Shown here: positions 13,792 through 22,860 of the stretch, in pieces
How positions within the stretch are numbered: position 1 is the first letter of the stretch
Layout of the letters: every line of letters begins with the position of its first letter
Source: CAZWCX01 sp964632945
GTDB taxonomy: Bacteria > Planctomycetota > MHYJ01 > WSZJ01 > CAZWCX01
Direction of reading: 5' to 3'
Length of the DNA: 27,991 bases
Assembly: GCA_964632945.1 (NCBI GenBank)
Contig: CAZWCX010000100.1
Coordinates: forward strand, 1-27,991
Translations under genes and position numbers: made by a program
The notes under the pieces: generated by a model
Told to the model about the DNA's origin: nothing
Database searches by the model: none
The model's input: the letters and a program-made list of their open reading frames with translations, nothing else

Positions 13792-15501
13792 TTGATCTTC
13801 CCGATCGGCGACGAGAACCCGCGCGAATGCCGGCCGCTGCTCACCTGGACCCTGATCGGGTTGATCGGCCTGTTCACCCTCGCGTACTTCGCCGGTCCGC
13901 CGGGATCGGGGCTGCGCACGATCGCCGGGATCGCTCCGGGGCGCGCTTCGATCGGCGGGGGGCTGATCGCCCCGTTCTGCGCCGACGGCATCCTCGATCT
14001 CGCCCTCGGTCTCCTGTTCCTGTGGGTCTTCGCGGACAACGTCGAAGACCGCCTGGGGCCGTGGCTCTTTCTGCCGGCCTTTCTCGCCTGGACCTGGATC
14101 GGCCTGGCGGCGCACCTCCTGGCGGCGGACCCGTCCGCGCCGTTCCGGGGTCCCGCCTACGGCGTCTCCGGCGTCCTCGGCGCCTACGTGACCTTCTTCC
14201 CGCGTCACTACGTGAAGCTGATCAACTTCTTTCCGATCTTCTTTCCGCGGGACTGGGAATCGTCCGTCTGGGGCAGGCGCAGATACGGGGATCCGAGCAC
14301 GCATTACGTGACGGCTCCCTGGGCCGTGGCCGTGTGGGTGGGGGTCCTGGTCGTGGCCGGATGGTTCGACCTCGTCCAGGCGAGCCTCCCGGCGATCGTG
14401 GCCGCAGGACTTGCCGGCGGCGGGACGGCGTGGCTGGGGAAGACCGTCCTGCGGATCCGCGTGGCCGATCCTACGCTGCCGCAGGAGCTCGTCCCGCGGA
14501 TCGTGCGAACCGGACGAACGGAGCCCGCGGCGGACGATTCGGGGCAAGGCGGGCTCCCGGACGGCGCCGCGATCCGCGGGACGGACGAATCTTCGACGCG
14601 CGCCGCCCGACCGCCGGCGGCGCGTCCCGCCCTCGGGGGAGGGGACAAGGCCGCCTTCCTCGAGGTTGACGCTTCCCCCGCGGAAGAGCCGGACAGGGTC
14701 GAGCCCGCGGCCGGGGGCACCGGAGCGGCGGGATTCGCCGTCATCCGGCTGACCGAAGAACTCTTCGACGTGAGCCTGCTCGGCCGGGTGGTGGCCGGAG
14801 CCACCGGAGAGTACCTGGGCGACGTCACGCGGCGAATCCGTGTCACCCGAGGGGTGCTCGCCCGACGCCTCGAACGAGAGGTTGCGGAGCGGATCGTGGC
14901 CGACCTGCAGACCCACAAGGTCGAAACCGCCGTGATCGACCTGGCCCGGGTTCCGCCGCTCCCGGAGGCCAAGCTGGTCGCGGGCGCGGGATGCGGGCCG
15001 GAGGGGTGCGTGTTCGACCTGCGGGTCGGCGAGCGCGTTTCCCTGCCCTGGAGCCGGATCGGGTTGGTGGCGGCGGGGCAGATCGAGTCGAAGCGCGTCG
15101 TGAACACGCCGGCGTCGCCGTCGTCGATTTCCGACGCCATGGTGCCGGTGCTGGACCGGGTGGAGCGAACCCGCATCGACACGATCGTCGATTTCGTCGT
15201 GCGCGCGCCCCTCGCCCGCTTGCGGCTGTACAAGGAGGACGTCAACTTCCGGTTGATGTCCGAGGCGGACGTGGATGCCGCGATGGCGGGAGAGCAGGGG
15301 TTCAAGCAGTTCGTCCGGGCGCTCGTGGAGAATCGCGGGGCCACCCCGATCAACACGGGCGTCAAGGTCCTGGATCGGGGCGGCCGCTGGGGGTACCTGC
15401 GATTCGCCACCGAGCGGGACTTCGACGACTATGGCTGGTGGCTGTACCAGATTCTCGCCATCCGCCGCGCGCAGGCGCGGAGTACCTCGTTCCTGGAATG
15501 A
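13792..15501 (+). CDS. Rhomboid-fold membrane protein with long C-terminal domain, probably not a protease
   Basis: A 569-residue protein. Residues 1-225 follow the rhomboid plan: 'IFPIGDENPRECRPLLTWTLIGLIGLF' then helices with 'LFLWVFADNVEDRLGPW' and 'YGVSGVLGAYV'. The GxSG serine is kept (S126), but the second-helix H-x3-N is replaced (D/G before 'LLFLWVF') and no histidine appears in the last helix, so proteolysis is doubtful. A Pro/Ala/Asp-rich linker (about 240-315) leads to a soluble domain of about 250 residues that I do not recognise, with 'GAGCGPEGC' and 'YKEDVNFRLMSEADVDAAM'. The start is uncertain: TTG 13792 gives the best rhomboid N-terminus, while CTG 13783 is closer to GGAGGG. 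It lies between the AAA+ gene and the hydantoinase genes, with 1 base to the next ATG. Confidence 0.7.
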   Translation: MIFPIGDENPRECRPLLTWTLIGLIGLFTLAYFAGPPGSGLRTIAGIAPGRASIGGGLIAPFCADGILDLALGLLFLWVFADNVEDRLGPWLFLPAFLAWTWIGLAAHLLAADPSAPFRGPAYGVSGVLGAYVTFFPRHYVKLINFFPIFFPRDWESSVWGRRRYGDPSTHYVTAPWAVAVWVGVLVVAGWFDLVQASLPAIVAAGLAGGGTAWLGKTVLRIRVADPTLPQELVPRIVRTGRTEPAADDSGQGGLPDGAAIRGTDESSTRAARPPAARPALGGGDKAAFLEVDASPAEEPDRVEPAAGGTGAAGFAVIRLTEELFDVSLLGRVVAGATGEYLGDVTRRIRVTRGVLARRLEREVAERIVADLQTHKVETAVIDLARVPPLPEAKLVAGAGCGPEGCVFDLRVGERVSLPWSRIGLVAAGQIESKRVVNTPASPSSISDAMVPVLDRVERTRIDTIVDFVVRAPLARLRLYKEDVNFRLMSEADVDAAMAGEQGFKQFVRALVENRGATPINTGVKVLDRGGRWGYLRFATERDFDDYGWWLYQILAIRRAQARSTSFLE

Positions 15502-15502
15502 C

Positions 15503-17500
15503 ATGATCGCGATCGATACGGGCGGGACGTTCACGGACTTCGTCCGCTGGTCGTCCGCGGGCGTGCGCATCCACAAAGAGCGATCCACCCCGGACGATCC
15601 GGCGCGATCGATCCTGGCGGGACTGGCGGTCATCGACCCCGAGGGTCGCGAACCGGTCATCGTCTACGGCACGACGCTGGCCACCAACGCGTTGCTGGAG
15701 CGCAAGGGTGCGCGCACCGTCCTGCTCACCACCGCCGGATTCGAGGACGTGCTGGAGATCGGTCGCCAGGCGCGTCCCGCCCTGTATGCCCTGCACCCGC
15801 GCAAGCCCGAACCGCTGATCCCCCGCGCCCGCCGGCTCGGGGTTCGCGAGCGGATCCGGACGGACGGGACGGTATCGCTGCCGCTGACCGCCGCGGAAGT
15901 TCACCGCGCGCTGCGATCCGCGCGGCGGGCGGGCGCGGTATCGGTCGCCGTCTGTTTCCTCAACTCCTTCGCCTCGCCGCGGCACGAGCGCGCCCTGACG
16001 CGCGTCGCGCGCACCGCGGGATTCGAGGTGTCGGCTTCGCACGAGGTCTCGAACGAGTTCCGCGAGTACGAACGGTTCACGGTCACCGCGATCAACGCCT
16101 TGACCTCGCCGTTGCTGAAGGGATTCCTCCGCCGCCTGTCCGCGGCGCTGCGCCGGTTGCCGGGCGGGCGAGCGCGGAAACTCTGGGTCATGCAGTCCGA
16201 CGGGGGCATGCTCGGGCCCGACCTGGCCGGCCGGTTTCCGGTTCGAACGATCCTGTCCGGCCCGGCGGGGGGTGTTACGGGCGCCGTCCGGGCCGGGGGA
16301 CGCCCCGCGAAGTCCCGGGTCATCACGCTCGACATCGGGGGCACGAGCACCGACGTCTGCCTGTGCGCGGGGACGGTCCCGCTCATGGCCGAAGGCCGCT
16401 TCGGCGACTTCCCCGTGCGGTTGCCGATGGTCGACGTGCACAGCGTCGGGGCGGGCGGCGGATCGATCGCGCGCATCGACGAACTCGGGCGCCTGCGGGT
16501 CGGACCCGAGAGCGCCGGGGCCGATCCGGGACCGATCTGCTACGGAAAAGGCGCCAAGCCGACCGTCACCGACGCCAACCTCCTGCTCGGCCGCCTCGAC
16601 CCGCGCGGATTGCTCGGCGGCTCTTGCCCGCTCGAGCGGGAGCGGGTGATCCGGTCGATGCGCCGCCTCGGCGTGCGGCTCCGCCTTTCCGCGGAAGCGG
16701 TCGCCGAAGGGATCGTGCGGGTTGCCAATGCGCGCATGGAGGCGGCGATCCGCGCCGTGTCCGTGGAGCGGGGATACGATCCGCGCGACTTTTCGCTGCT
16801 CGCCTTCGGGGGCGGCGGCGGGCTGCACGCCTGCGCCCTGGCCGATGCCCTGGGCATCCCGACCGTCCGCGTGCCCGCTCATCCGGGCGTGTTCAGCGCC
16901 TTCGGGATGCTCTTCGCCCCGGTTTCGCGCACGTACGCCGCCACGGTATTGCGCCCGCTCGCCCGGCGCCCGCTCGAGGATCTTGAATCGGCGTTTCGCG
17001 CCATGGAGTCCGAGGCCGGCCGGGAGTTGGCGGGACGGGGGGTGTCGGATCGAACCTCCCCGGGGCGAGACCGGGCGAGGGTGCGAACGGAGCGAAGCGT
17101 GGACCTGCGGTACCGGGGGCAGTCGTATGAACTGAATCTTCCGCTGTCGGCCCGCCTGGAGGAGGCGTTCCACGCCGCGCATGCGCGCGCGTACGGGTAT
17201 GCGGACCGGCAGCGCGGGATCGAGGTCGTCACGGTGCGTCTGCGGGCCTGGGTGGCCGAGCGTCGGGGCGCGCCGCCGACGCATGGCGCCGTCGACCGGG
17301 GCGGCGCGGCGTCCGGACGGCTGTTCGAACGCGGCCGGTGGCGCCCCTGCGTCATGGTAGCGCGCGAGGGCTTGGGCTTCGGCCAGGCGATGCCGGGACC
17401 GGCGCTGGTGCTGGAGTACAGCGCCACGACCTATGTCCCGACCGGATGGTCCGTGCGCCGCGAGCGGGCCGGGGACCTGAGGATGGAGCGGCGGACATGA
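15503..17500 (+). CDS. Hydantoinase/oxoprolinase subunit A (HyuA family)
   Basis: A 665-residue protein of the ATP-dependent hydantoinase / 5-oxoprolinase A family, with an actin/acetate-kinase-like fold. Markers are the N-terminal phosphate loop 'IAIDTGGTFTDFV', 'VYGTTLATNALLERKG', 'SGPAGGVTGA', 'ITLDIGGTSTDVCLC', 'VHSVGAGGGSIARI', 'GPESAGADPGP' and 'LLAFGGGGGLHACALADALGI'. Together with subunit B it uses ATP to open cyclic amides such as hydantoins or 5-oxoproline, or to carboxylate ketones; the substrate cannot be told from sequence. ATG 15503 is 1 base after the rhomboid-like stop. Its own stop overlaps the subunit B start (ATGA), typical of this pair. Confidence 0.93.
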   Translation: MIAIDTGGTFTDFVRWSSAGVRIHKERSTPDDPARSILAGLAVIDPEGREPVIVYGTTLATNALLERKGARTVLLTTAGFEDVLEIGRQARPALYALHPRKPEPLIPRARRLGVRERIRTDGTVSLPLTAAEVHRALRSARRAGAVSVAVCFLNSFASPRHERALTRVARTAGFEVSASHEVSNEFREYERFTVTAINALTSPLLKGFLRRLSAALRRLPGGRARKLWVMQSDGGMLGPDLAGRFPVRTILSGPAGGVTGAVRAGGRPAKSRVITLDIGGTSTDVCLCAGTVPLMAEGRFGDFPVRLPMVDVHSVGAGGGSIARIDELGRLRVGPESAGADPGPICYGKGAKPTVTDANLLLGRLDPRGLLGGSCPLERERVIRSMRRLGVRLRLSAEAVAEGIVRVANARMEAAIRAVSVERGYDPRDFSLLAFGGGGGLHACALADALGIPTVRVPAHPGVFSAFGMLFAPVSRTYAATVLRPLARRPLEDLESAFRAMESEAGRELAGRGVSDRTSPGRDRARVRTERSVDLRYRGQSYELNLPLSARLEEAFHAAHARAYGYADRQRGIEVVTVRLRAWVAERRGAPPTHGAVDRGGAASGRLFERGRWRPCVMVAREGLGFGQAMPGPALVLEYSATTYVPTGWSVRRERAGDLRMERRT

Positions 17501-19053
17501 GCCTCGACCCGGTCGATTTCGAGATCATCCATCAGCAGATGGCCTCGGTGTGCGAGGAAATGGGACGTGCGCTGCAACGCAGCTCGTTTTCCCCGAACAT
17601 CAAGGAACGGTGCGACTTCTCGTGTGCGGTCTTCTCGGCGGACGGGGAGATGCTCGCGCAGGCGGAACACATACCGGTCCACCTCGGGTCGATGCCGGCC
17701 TCGGTGCGGGCGGCGGTCGAATCGGGCCCGCTCGACCCGGGGGACGCGGTGCTCCTGAACGATCCGTACCGGGGCGGGACGCATCTGCCGGATCTCACCC
17801 TGGTGATGCCGGTGCACCATCGGGGGCGGTTGCGCTACTATGTGGCCAACCGGGCCCACCATGCCGACGTGGGGGGGATGGCTCCGGGGTCGATGCCGCT
17901 CTCCACCGAACTTTTCCAGGAAGGGATTCGAATTCCGCCCGTGCGTCTCGTGCGCGCCGGTCGGCTGCAGACGGACGTGCTGGCGATGTTCCTTGCGAAC
18001 GTCCGAACCCGGGAGGAGCGGGAGGGGGACCTGCGGGCGCAGCTGGCGGCCAACCGGCTGGGAATCACGCGGATGGGGGACCTGATCGGGCGCTGGGGAG
18101 CGGGTGCCCTGGAAAAGTACGAGCAGGCCCTGGCGCGGTATTGCCGGGCGGGAGTGACCCGGGTCGTGGCGGCGATTCCGCCCGGGACGCATTCGTGCGT
18201 GGATTTCCTGGACGGCGACGGGGTCGGAGACGGCCCATTGGCCGTACGGGTCGCGGTGCGCGCGAGTCGCCGGCGGGTGGTCGTCGACTTTTCCGGCACG
18301 GCGGGGCAGTCCCGGGGATGTCTCAATGCGCCCGCCCCGGTCACGCACTCCGCCGTGTTCTACGTGTTCCGCTGCCTTTCGGGGCTGCGCCTGCCGATGA
18401 ACCGGTGGTCGATGTCGCCGATCCGGTTGCGGCTTCCGGAAGGATCCCTGGTGAATCCGCGTTCGCCCGCGGCGGTCTGCGGCGGAAATGTGGAGACGTC
18501 ACAAAGGATCGTGGACGTGGTCTTCGGTGCGCTCGCGCGCGCGCTCCCCGACCGCATCCCGGCCGCCTCGTGCGGCTCCATGAACAACGTCGTGCTCGGC
18601 GGGACGGAGGATCGGCGCGGGCCGTTCAGCTACTACGAGACCATCGGCGGCGGGGCGGGCGGAGGTCCGGAAGGGGCCGGCGCGTCGGCGCTCCACACGC
18701 ACATGACGAACACGAAGAACACTCCGGTCGAGGCGCTCGAGCACGCGTATCCGCTCGAGATCGTCCGGTACGCCATTCGGCGGGGTTCCGGAGGGACCGG
18801 CCGGCACCCCGGCGGGGAGGGGATCGTCCGCGTGTATCGTGTCCTGGTCCCGGCCCGGGTCTCCTTGCTGACCGAGCGTCGCGAGTCGCGGCCATACGGA
18901 CTGGCCTCCGGCAAGCCGGGCAAGGTGGGGCGGAACACGCTCATTCGCGGGGGGCGGCGGATTCCGTTGCCGCCGAAGGCGAACCTGGAATTGCGACCCG
19001 GCGATCTCCTGGAGATTGAGACCGCGGGAGGGGGCGGATACGGGCGCCCGTGA
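17497..19053 (+). CDS. Hydantoinase/oxoprolinase subunit B (HyuB family)
   Basis: A 518-residue partner of the preceding gene. Family motifs are 'FEIIHQQMASVCEEMG', 'CDFSCAVFSADGEMLAQAEHIPVHLGSM', 'LNDPYRGGTHLPDLTLV' (about 87-101), 'ANRAHHADVGGMAPGSMP' (metal or substrate site), 'NTKNTPVEALEHAYPL' and the closing 'ETAGGGGYG'. It carries out the hydrolytic or carboxylating half of the ATP-dependent reaction on the intermediate made by subunit A. It overlaps subunit A by 4 bases. The stop codon forms the loop of a GC-rich hairpin and faces the LPS operon convergently. Confidence 0.93.
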   Translation: MSLDPVDFEIIHQQMASVCEEMGRALQRSSFSPNIKERCDFSCAVFSADGEMLAQAEHIPVHLGSMPASVRAAVESGPLDPGDAVLLNDPYRGGTHLPDLTLVMPVHHRGRLRYYVANRAHHADVGGMAPGSMPLSTELFQEGIRIPPVRLVRAGRLQTDVLAMFLANVRTREEREGDLRAQLAANRLGITRMGDLIGRWGAGALEKYEQALARYCRAGVTRVVAAIPPGTHSCVDFLDGDGVGDGPLAVRVAVRASRRRVVVDFSGTAGQSRGCLNAPAPVTHSAVFYVFRCLSGLRLPMNRWSMSPIRLRLPEGSLVNPRSPAAVCGGNVETSQRIVDVVFGALARALPDRIPAASCGSMNNVVLGGTEDRRGPFSYYETIGGGAGGGPEGAGASALHTHMTNTKNTPVEALEHAYPLEIVRYAIRRGSGGTGRHPGGEGIVRVYRVLVPARVSLLTERRESRPYGLASGKPGKVGRNTLIRGGRRIPLPPKANLELRPGDLLEIETAGGGGYGRP

Positions 19054-19060
19054 CGGGCGC
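19044..19060. terminator. GC-rich hairpin with the subunit B stop codon as loop
   Basis: A perfect 7-base stem (GCGCCCG at 19044-19050, CGGGCGC at 19054-19060) with TGA as the loop, between two convergent operons. No T-tract follows on either strand, so it is at best a weak or factor-assisted bidirectional terminator. Confidence 0.35.
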
Positions 19061-19077
19061 GTCCGGGAGAGTGAGGA

Positions 19078-20871
19078 TCAGGAGGGCTCCGCCGTCGCCC
19101 GCCGCGGCGGCCAGACATGTCGCCGCGCGACGCTGGCCCGCATGATCCATCGGACCGATTCCCGCAGATCCCCGAGCGTGGTCGATCCCACGGCGTACGC
19201 GCGCAGGCAGCGCAACCGGTCGGCGCGGGTGAGCAGGCCGGGGGTGGCCGCGTTCAACTGCGCCAGATTGGTCATCCGCGCTTCCCGCGAGAGTCCGCCG
19301 GAGAACGAAACCCGGTCGAGGTCGATGAGTTCGAACTGATACCCGTCGCCCTCGGTGCGGACGAGCAGGTTGTTCGCCTTGAGGTCGTGGTGGAAGACCC
19401 CGGCGCGATGAAGGCGGCGGACGAGGGAGGTCAGGTCGGCCAGGAACCGGTCGCGGTCCGCGCGATCGCCGTTGCCCGGCCCGGCGAAGTGGGCCGCCAC
19501 GAAGCGGTCGAGCGGCATGGCGGCGGGTCGAGCCGCCGTGATCAAGTAGGAGTGGAGCGGCCCGGATCGGGAACGGGGTTCCACGTACGCCAGCGCCTCG
19601 GGAGTGGGCAGGCCGCGGACGCGCAGCCCGTTCGCCGCCACCCAGGCCCGTTTGCCCGGATCCGCGCCGAGCGCCCGCTTCATCCGCACGCGGATCCCCT
19701 CGGCGCGAAAGGCCTTCACGAACACCGATCGTTCCCCCGAGGAGGTCGGCAGGACTTCCCGTGACACCTTGACGCGACGGGTGTCCTTCACCAGGGCCGG
19801 GGCGGAAGCGAAGGGCGCGTGGTTCGGGACCGGGGCGCCCGCGGCGGCCGGGGGGGCGACCGCTCCGGCAGGAGGGGGGGGCGCCGCCGGGTCCGGGGCG
19901 ACGGGTCCCGCCGGGGAGGTCGCCCGCGCCGGATTCGACCGCGCATCATGTTCGAGGACCACCCGCAAAACCGCTTCCGGGTCGATGCCGCGCGCCACGT
20001 AGAGCCGCCAATCGCCCCGCTCGGAGACCTGGAACCCGGTGCCGTTGCGCAGGCAGCGCCGGGTCCGGTGGCGCTGGTGTCGGGCGCGCAAGCGGTCCAC
20101 CTGCGCGGACAGGACGACCGCGCAGCGGTGGGGGTCCGAGAGGAGCGGGTGGGCGCGCACTTCCGGAGCGAGTTGGTCCAGGTAGTCGCGCAACAGGCGC
20201 CGCCAGCCGGTCCGGGGCAGGACGATGGTGAGAGAGTAGGCGAGGAGGGCGAGGTTGTGCAGCCGCTCCCGGGGTCCCGGGGGCGACCCGACCCTGCCGC
20301 GATGGACGTCGACGAGCACCAGGGCGCCGGCCGGGTCGACCAGGAGGTTTCCGGCATGGAGGTCGCGGTGAAGGAACCCCGCGGCGTGGGCGCGCGCGGC
20401 GAGTTCGGCGGCCGCACGCAACAGATTGCGGACGCCCGCCGGATCCGCGCCGGCGAGCACTTCCTTGAGGGTGCGGGCGGAGGCGACCTCGCGGGTGACC
20501 AACCCCGATTCCCCGGCGGCCGGGCCGTGCTCGCCGGTCCAGGTGGCGGCGGCTTCCGGAACGGGGACGCCGCGATCGAGCAGGAGCCGAAGACGCGCCC
20601 ACTCCTGGGCGGCGCGGCTGCCCACGACCCGCTCCTTGAGGCGGGCGACCCCCGAGACGGCCTTGAAGCACTTCACGACGAACCCGCCCGCCCCGTCGGA
20701 AAAGCGGTAGACGGTGCGCGCGTTGTTCTCTTTCAGGCGGCGGAATCCCGGCAGATCCTCGGGGCGGTCCGGGCGGGCGAGCAGCCGTTCCCGGAGCGCG
20801 TCGGCCCAGGCGCCGTCCAGGACCCACTGCCGGCCGGAGGCAGACACGCGTTCGATCCGGAGGTCGCCCAT
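19078..20871 (-). CDS. Tandem LPS (Kdo/heptose) kinase-fold protein
   Basis: A 597-residue protein with two kinase-fold domains of the WaaP/KdkA (lipopolysaccharide kinase) type. Domain 1 (about 1-260) has an ATP lysine at K67 ('FVVKCF'), catalytic 'HRDLHAGN' (168-175) and metal-binding 'VDV' (D188). Domain 2 (about 270-597) has K386 ('VFVKAF'), 'HHDLKANN' (494-501) and 'LIDLD' (D517). A Pro/Ala-rich stretch at about 312-350 interrupts the N-lobe of domain 2. Both sites look complete, so two phosphorylations of LPS inner-core sugars are possible. It is last in a four-gene LPS operon: ATG 20871 is 1 base after the upstream glycosyltransferase stop. The exact sugar targets are unknown. Confidence 0.85.
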   Translation of the reverse strand: MGDLRIERVSASGRQWVLDGAWADALRERLLARPDRPEDLPGFRRLKENNARTVYRFSDGAGGFVVKCFKAVSGVARLKERVVGSRAAQEWARLRLLLDRGVPVPEAAATWTGEHGPAAGESGLVTREVASARTLKEVLAGADPAGVRNLLRAAAELAARAHAAGFLHRDLHAGNLLVDPAGALVLVDVHRGRVGSPPGPRERLHNLALLAYSLTIVLPRTGWRRLLRDYLDQLAPEVRAHPLLSDPHRCAVVLSAQVDRLRARHQRHRTRRCLRNGTGFQVSERGDWRLYVARGIDPEAVLRVVLEHDARSNPARATSPAGPVAPDPAAPPPPAGAVAPPAAAGAPVPNHAPFASAPALVKDTRRVKVSREVLPTSSGERSVFVKAFRAEGIRVRMKRALGADPGKRAWVAANGLRVRGLPTPEALAYVEPRSRSGPLHSYLITAARPAAMPLDRFVAAHFAGPGNGDRADRDRFLADLTSLVRRLHRAGVFHHDLKANNLLVRTEGDGYQFELIDLDRVSFSGGLSREARMTNLAQLNAATPGLLTRADRLRCLRAYAVGSTTLGDLRESVRWIMRASVARRHVWPPRRATAEPS

Positions 20872-20872
20872 C

Positions 20873-22045
20873 TCATCGACTCCCCACGCCGGCTGCCTTG
20901 GACGCCCGGATTTCCTCGTAGATCCGTAGCGTCGTCTCGATGTTCCGCTCGATGGTGAATTGGAGCGCCTTCTCGCGGGCGGCATGGCCCATCCGCCTGC
21001 GCAGATCCGGATCCCCCAGGCGGGCGAGCCGGTCGGCCAGATCCGCCTCTCGGGCGGGATCCTCGACCACGTACGAGTCCACTCCATCTTCGATCGCCTC
21101 GCTGCAACCGGCGGCCCGTGTCGTGACGACGGGGAGTCCGGACGCCATCGCCTCCAGGGCGACCGTGCCGAACGGCTCGAAGCGGGTGGGGAAGACCAGG
21201 GCGTCCGCGGCGCCGTAGAAGCGGTCGACGTCCTTGCGGGCGCCGACGAAGCGGATGCGATCCGCGATGCGAAGGATCTCCGCGGCCCGCTGGATCCTGC
21301 GCGCGCGCCCGTTGCCGACGACCACGAGCCGCGCCTTTTGGCTGGCCGGGAGGAGGGCGAGCGCGCGTACGGCGTGGATCAGACCCTTGCGCTCGAAGCC
21401 GGAGCCGACGAACAGCACGAGGAACTCCTCCGCGGGGATGCCGAGTTCCGCGCGCAGCGGCTCCCGGTGGCGGTCGCGCAGGAAGGGGGCGTACTTCTCC
21501 GTTTCGACGCCGTTGTGGATGACGGTCATCTCCGCGTGAGGGATGCCGTAGACGGAGTGGACCTGGCGCGCCACTTCGCGCGAGATGCACGTCAACCGGA
21601 GGAACCGTCGCTCCCGGAAGATCCGGCCCTCGATCGCGAGGGCCACGCGGTGACGGGGGTTCAAGAGCGTCCAGGCACGTCCCCAGGGCGTCGCCATCGC
21701 CGGGTCGGTCGCGCGCAGGTATTCGATGTGGCAGCCGCCCCCGCAGCGGTACAGGTCCTGTTCGAGGGTGCGCCCGAACCCGTGGACGACGTCGTACGCG
21801 TCGCGGTCCCGGCGGACCGCTTCCGCCGCGTTGCGGGCGAACGTCCAGGTCCGCAGCGCCGAGTGGAACGCCAGGCAGGGGACCGGGTGGAAGCGCAATT
21901 CCGGCCGGGCGCCGGGGTCGATCCGGTGCGCGTAGACATGCACGTCGTGTCCCCGGTCCACCAGGCCGTTGGAGAGATCGTACACGTACCGTTCCACCCC
22001 GCCGGCCGTCGCCGAGAACCGGTAGTTGACCAGGGCCACCCTCAT
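20873..22045 (-). CDS. Glycosyltransferase family 4 (WaaG-like)
   Basis: A 390-residue GT-B glycosyltransferase. The N-terminal 'MRVALVNYRFSATAGGVERYVYDLSNGLVDRGHDVHVYAH' is the acceptor-side Rossmann domain with its GGVER loop; the C-terminal half has 'VLFVGSGFERKGLIHAVRAL' and 'ADALVFPTRFEPFGTVALEAMASGLPVVTT', with the E-x7-E nucleotide-sugar motif of GT4. The 'GGGCHIEYL' and 'NPRHRVALAIE' stretches resemble the WaaG LPS glucosyltransferase group. It probably adds a hexose to the LPS core from a nucleotide sugar at the inner face of the membrane. Its ATG overlaps the stop of the upstream GT2 gene (ATGA). Confidence 0.9.
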   Translation of the reverse strand: MRVALVNYRFSATAGGVERYVYDLSNGLVDRGHDVHVYAHRIDPGARPELRFHPVPCLAFHSALRTWTFARNAAEAVRRDRDAYDVVHGFGRTLEQDLYRCGGGCHIEYLRATDPAMATPWGRAWTLLNPRHRVALAIEGRIFRERRFLRLTCISREVARQVHSVYGIPHAEMTVIHNGVETEKYAPFLRDRHREPLRAELGIPAEEFLVLFVGSGFERKGLIHAVRALALLPASQKARLVVVGNGRARRIQRAAEILRIADRIRFVGARKDVDRFYGAADALVFPTRFEPFGTVALEAMASGLPVVTTRAAGCSEAIEDGVDSYVVEDPAREADLADRLARLGDPDLRRRMGHAAREKALQFTIERNIETTLRIYEEIRASKAAGVGSR

Positions 22046-22860
22046 GAGCGCGGCTCCCCGACCCGCTCCGGCGCCGGTTGCGGCGGAGGGGGCGTGGAGA
22101 CGATCCGACGTTCCCGTTCCCAGAGCTTCACGTACTTCACGAACATGTAATAGGCCGTGGAGACGGCGATGATGAAGCCGGGCAGCCCATCGAGGAATCC
22201 CCGCTTCCAGACATAGGTTTCCAGGAACTTGAAGGGAGGGCGCAAGAGAAGTCGCCAGAAGGCGAAACGGTGCCCGTCGCGCTCCCACTCGGCCGCCGCG
22301 GTGTCGGAAAACGAGTTGATCTGCCGCAGCTGGTTCGCGAACCCGCGGTAGGTGTAGTGCTGGATTTCCCCGTTCAGTCGCCCTGGGGGGCCGTCGAGGA
22401 GAAAGTGGTCGTGGGGGTCGGTGCCGCCGTAGCGGCCCCGATCCTTGTGCAGGAGGCGGAGCTTGAGGTCGGGGTACCAGCCTCCGTGGCGGATCCACCG
22501 GCCCAGGTACCAGGTGTGCCGGGGAATCCGGTAGCCGCCGTGCGCCGGCGTGCCGGCGAGCAGGCTCTCGATCTCCGCGCGCAATTCGGGCGTCACCCGC
22601 TCGTCCGCGTCGAGGGCGAGCACCCAGTCGGTTTCTACGAGGGTGAGGGTGTGCTGACGTTGCTCGTTGATGCCGTTCCAGATCCGCTGCACCACGGTGG
22701 CGCCGCGCCCCCGCGCCCGTTCCACGGTGCGATCGGTGCTGAAGGAATCCACCACGATCACCCGGTCGCACCAGGAGACGCTGTCCAGGCAGGCCTCGAT
22801 CCGGTCTTCCTCGTTGAAGGTTATGATGCAGGCGGTGAGGGGCAGTCGGCCGGCGCTCAT
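22042..22860 (-). CDS. Glycosyltransferase family 2 (WaaE/KdtX-like)
   Basis: A 272-residue GT-A glycosyltransferase. 'PLTACIITFNEEDRIEACLDSV' and 'DRVIVVDSFSTDRTVERA' form the nucleotide-binding part, and 'DWVLALDADERVTPEL' carries the metal-binding D-x-D (DAD). 'DLKLRLLHKDRGRYGG.DPHDHF' and the C-terminal membrane-associated 'GFIIAVSTAYYMFVKYVKLWE' match the WaaE/KdtX subgroup that adds a sugar to LPS heptose. The start at 22860 overlaps the stop of the kinase-heptosyltransferase gene (ATGA), so translation is likely coupled. Confidence 0.9.
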   Translation of the reverse strand: MSAGRLPLTACIITFNEEDRIEACLDSVSWCDRVIVVDSFSTDRTVERARGRGATVVQRIWNGINEQRQHTLTLVETDWVLALDADERVTPELRAEIESLLAGTPAHGGYRIPRHTWYLGRWIRHGGWYPDLKLRLLHKDRGRYGGTDPHDHFLLDGPPGRLNGEIQHYTYRGFANQLRQINSFSDTAAAEWERDGHRFAFWRLLLRPPFKFLETYVWKRGFLDGLPGFIIAVSTAYYMFVKYVKLWERERRIVSTPPPPQPAPERVGEPRS

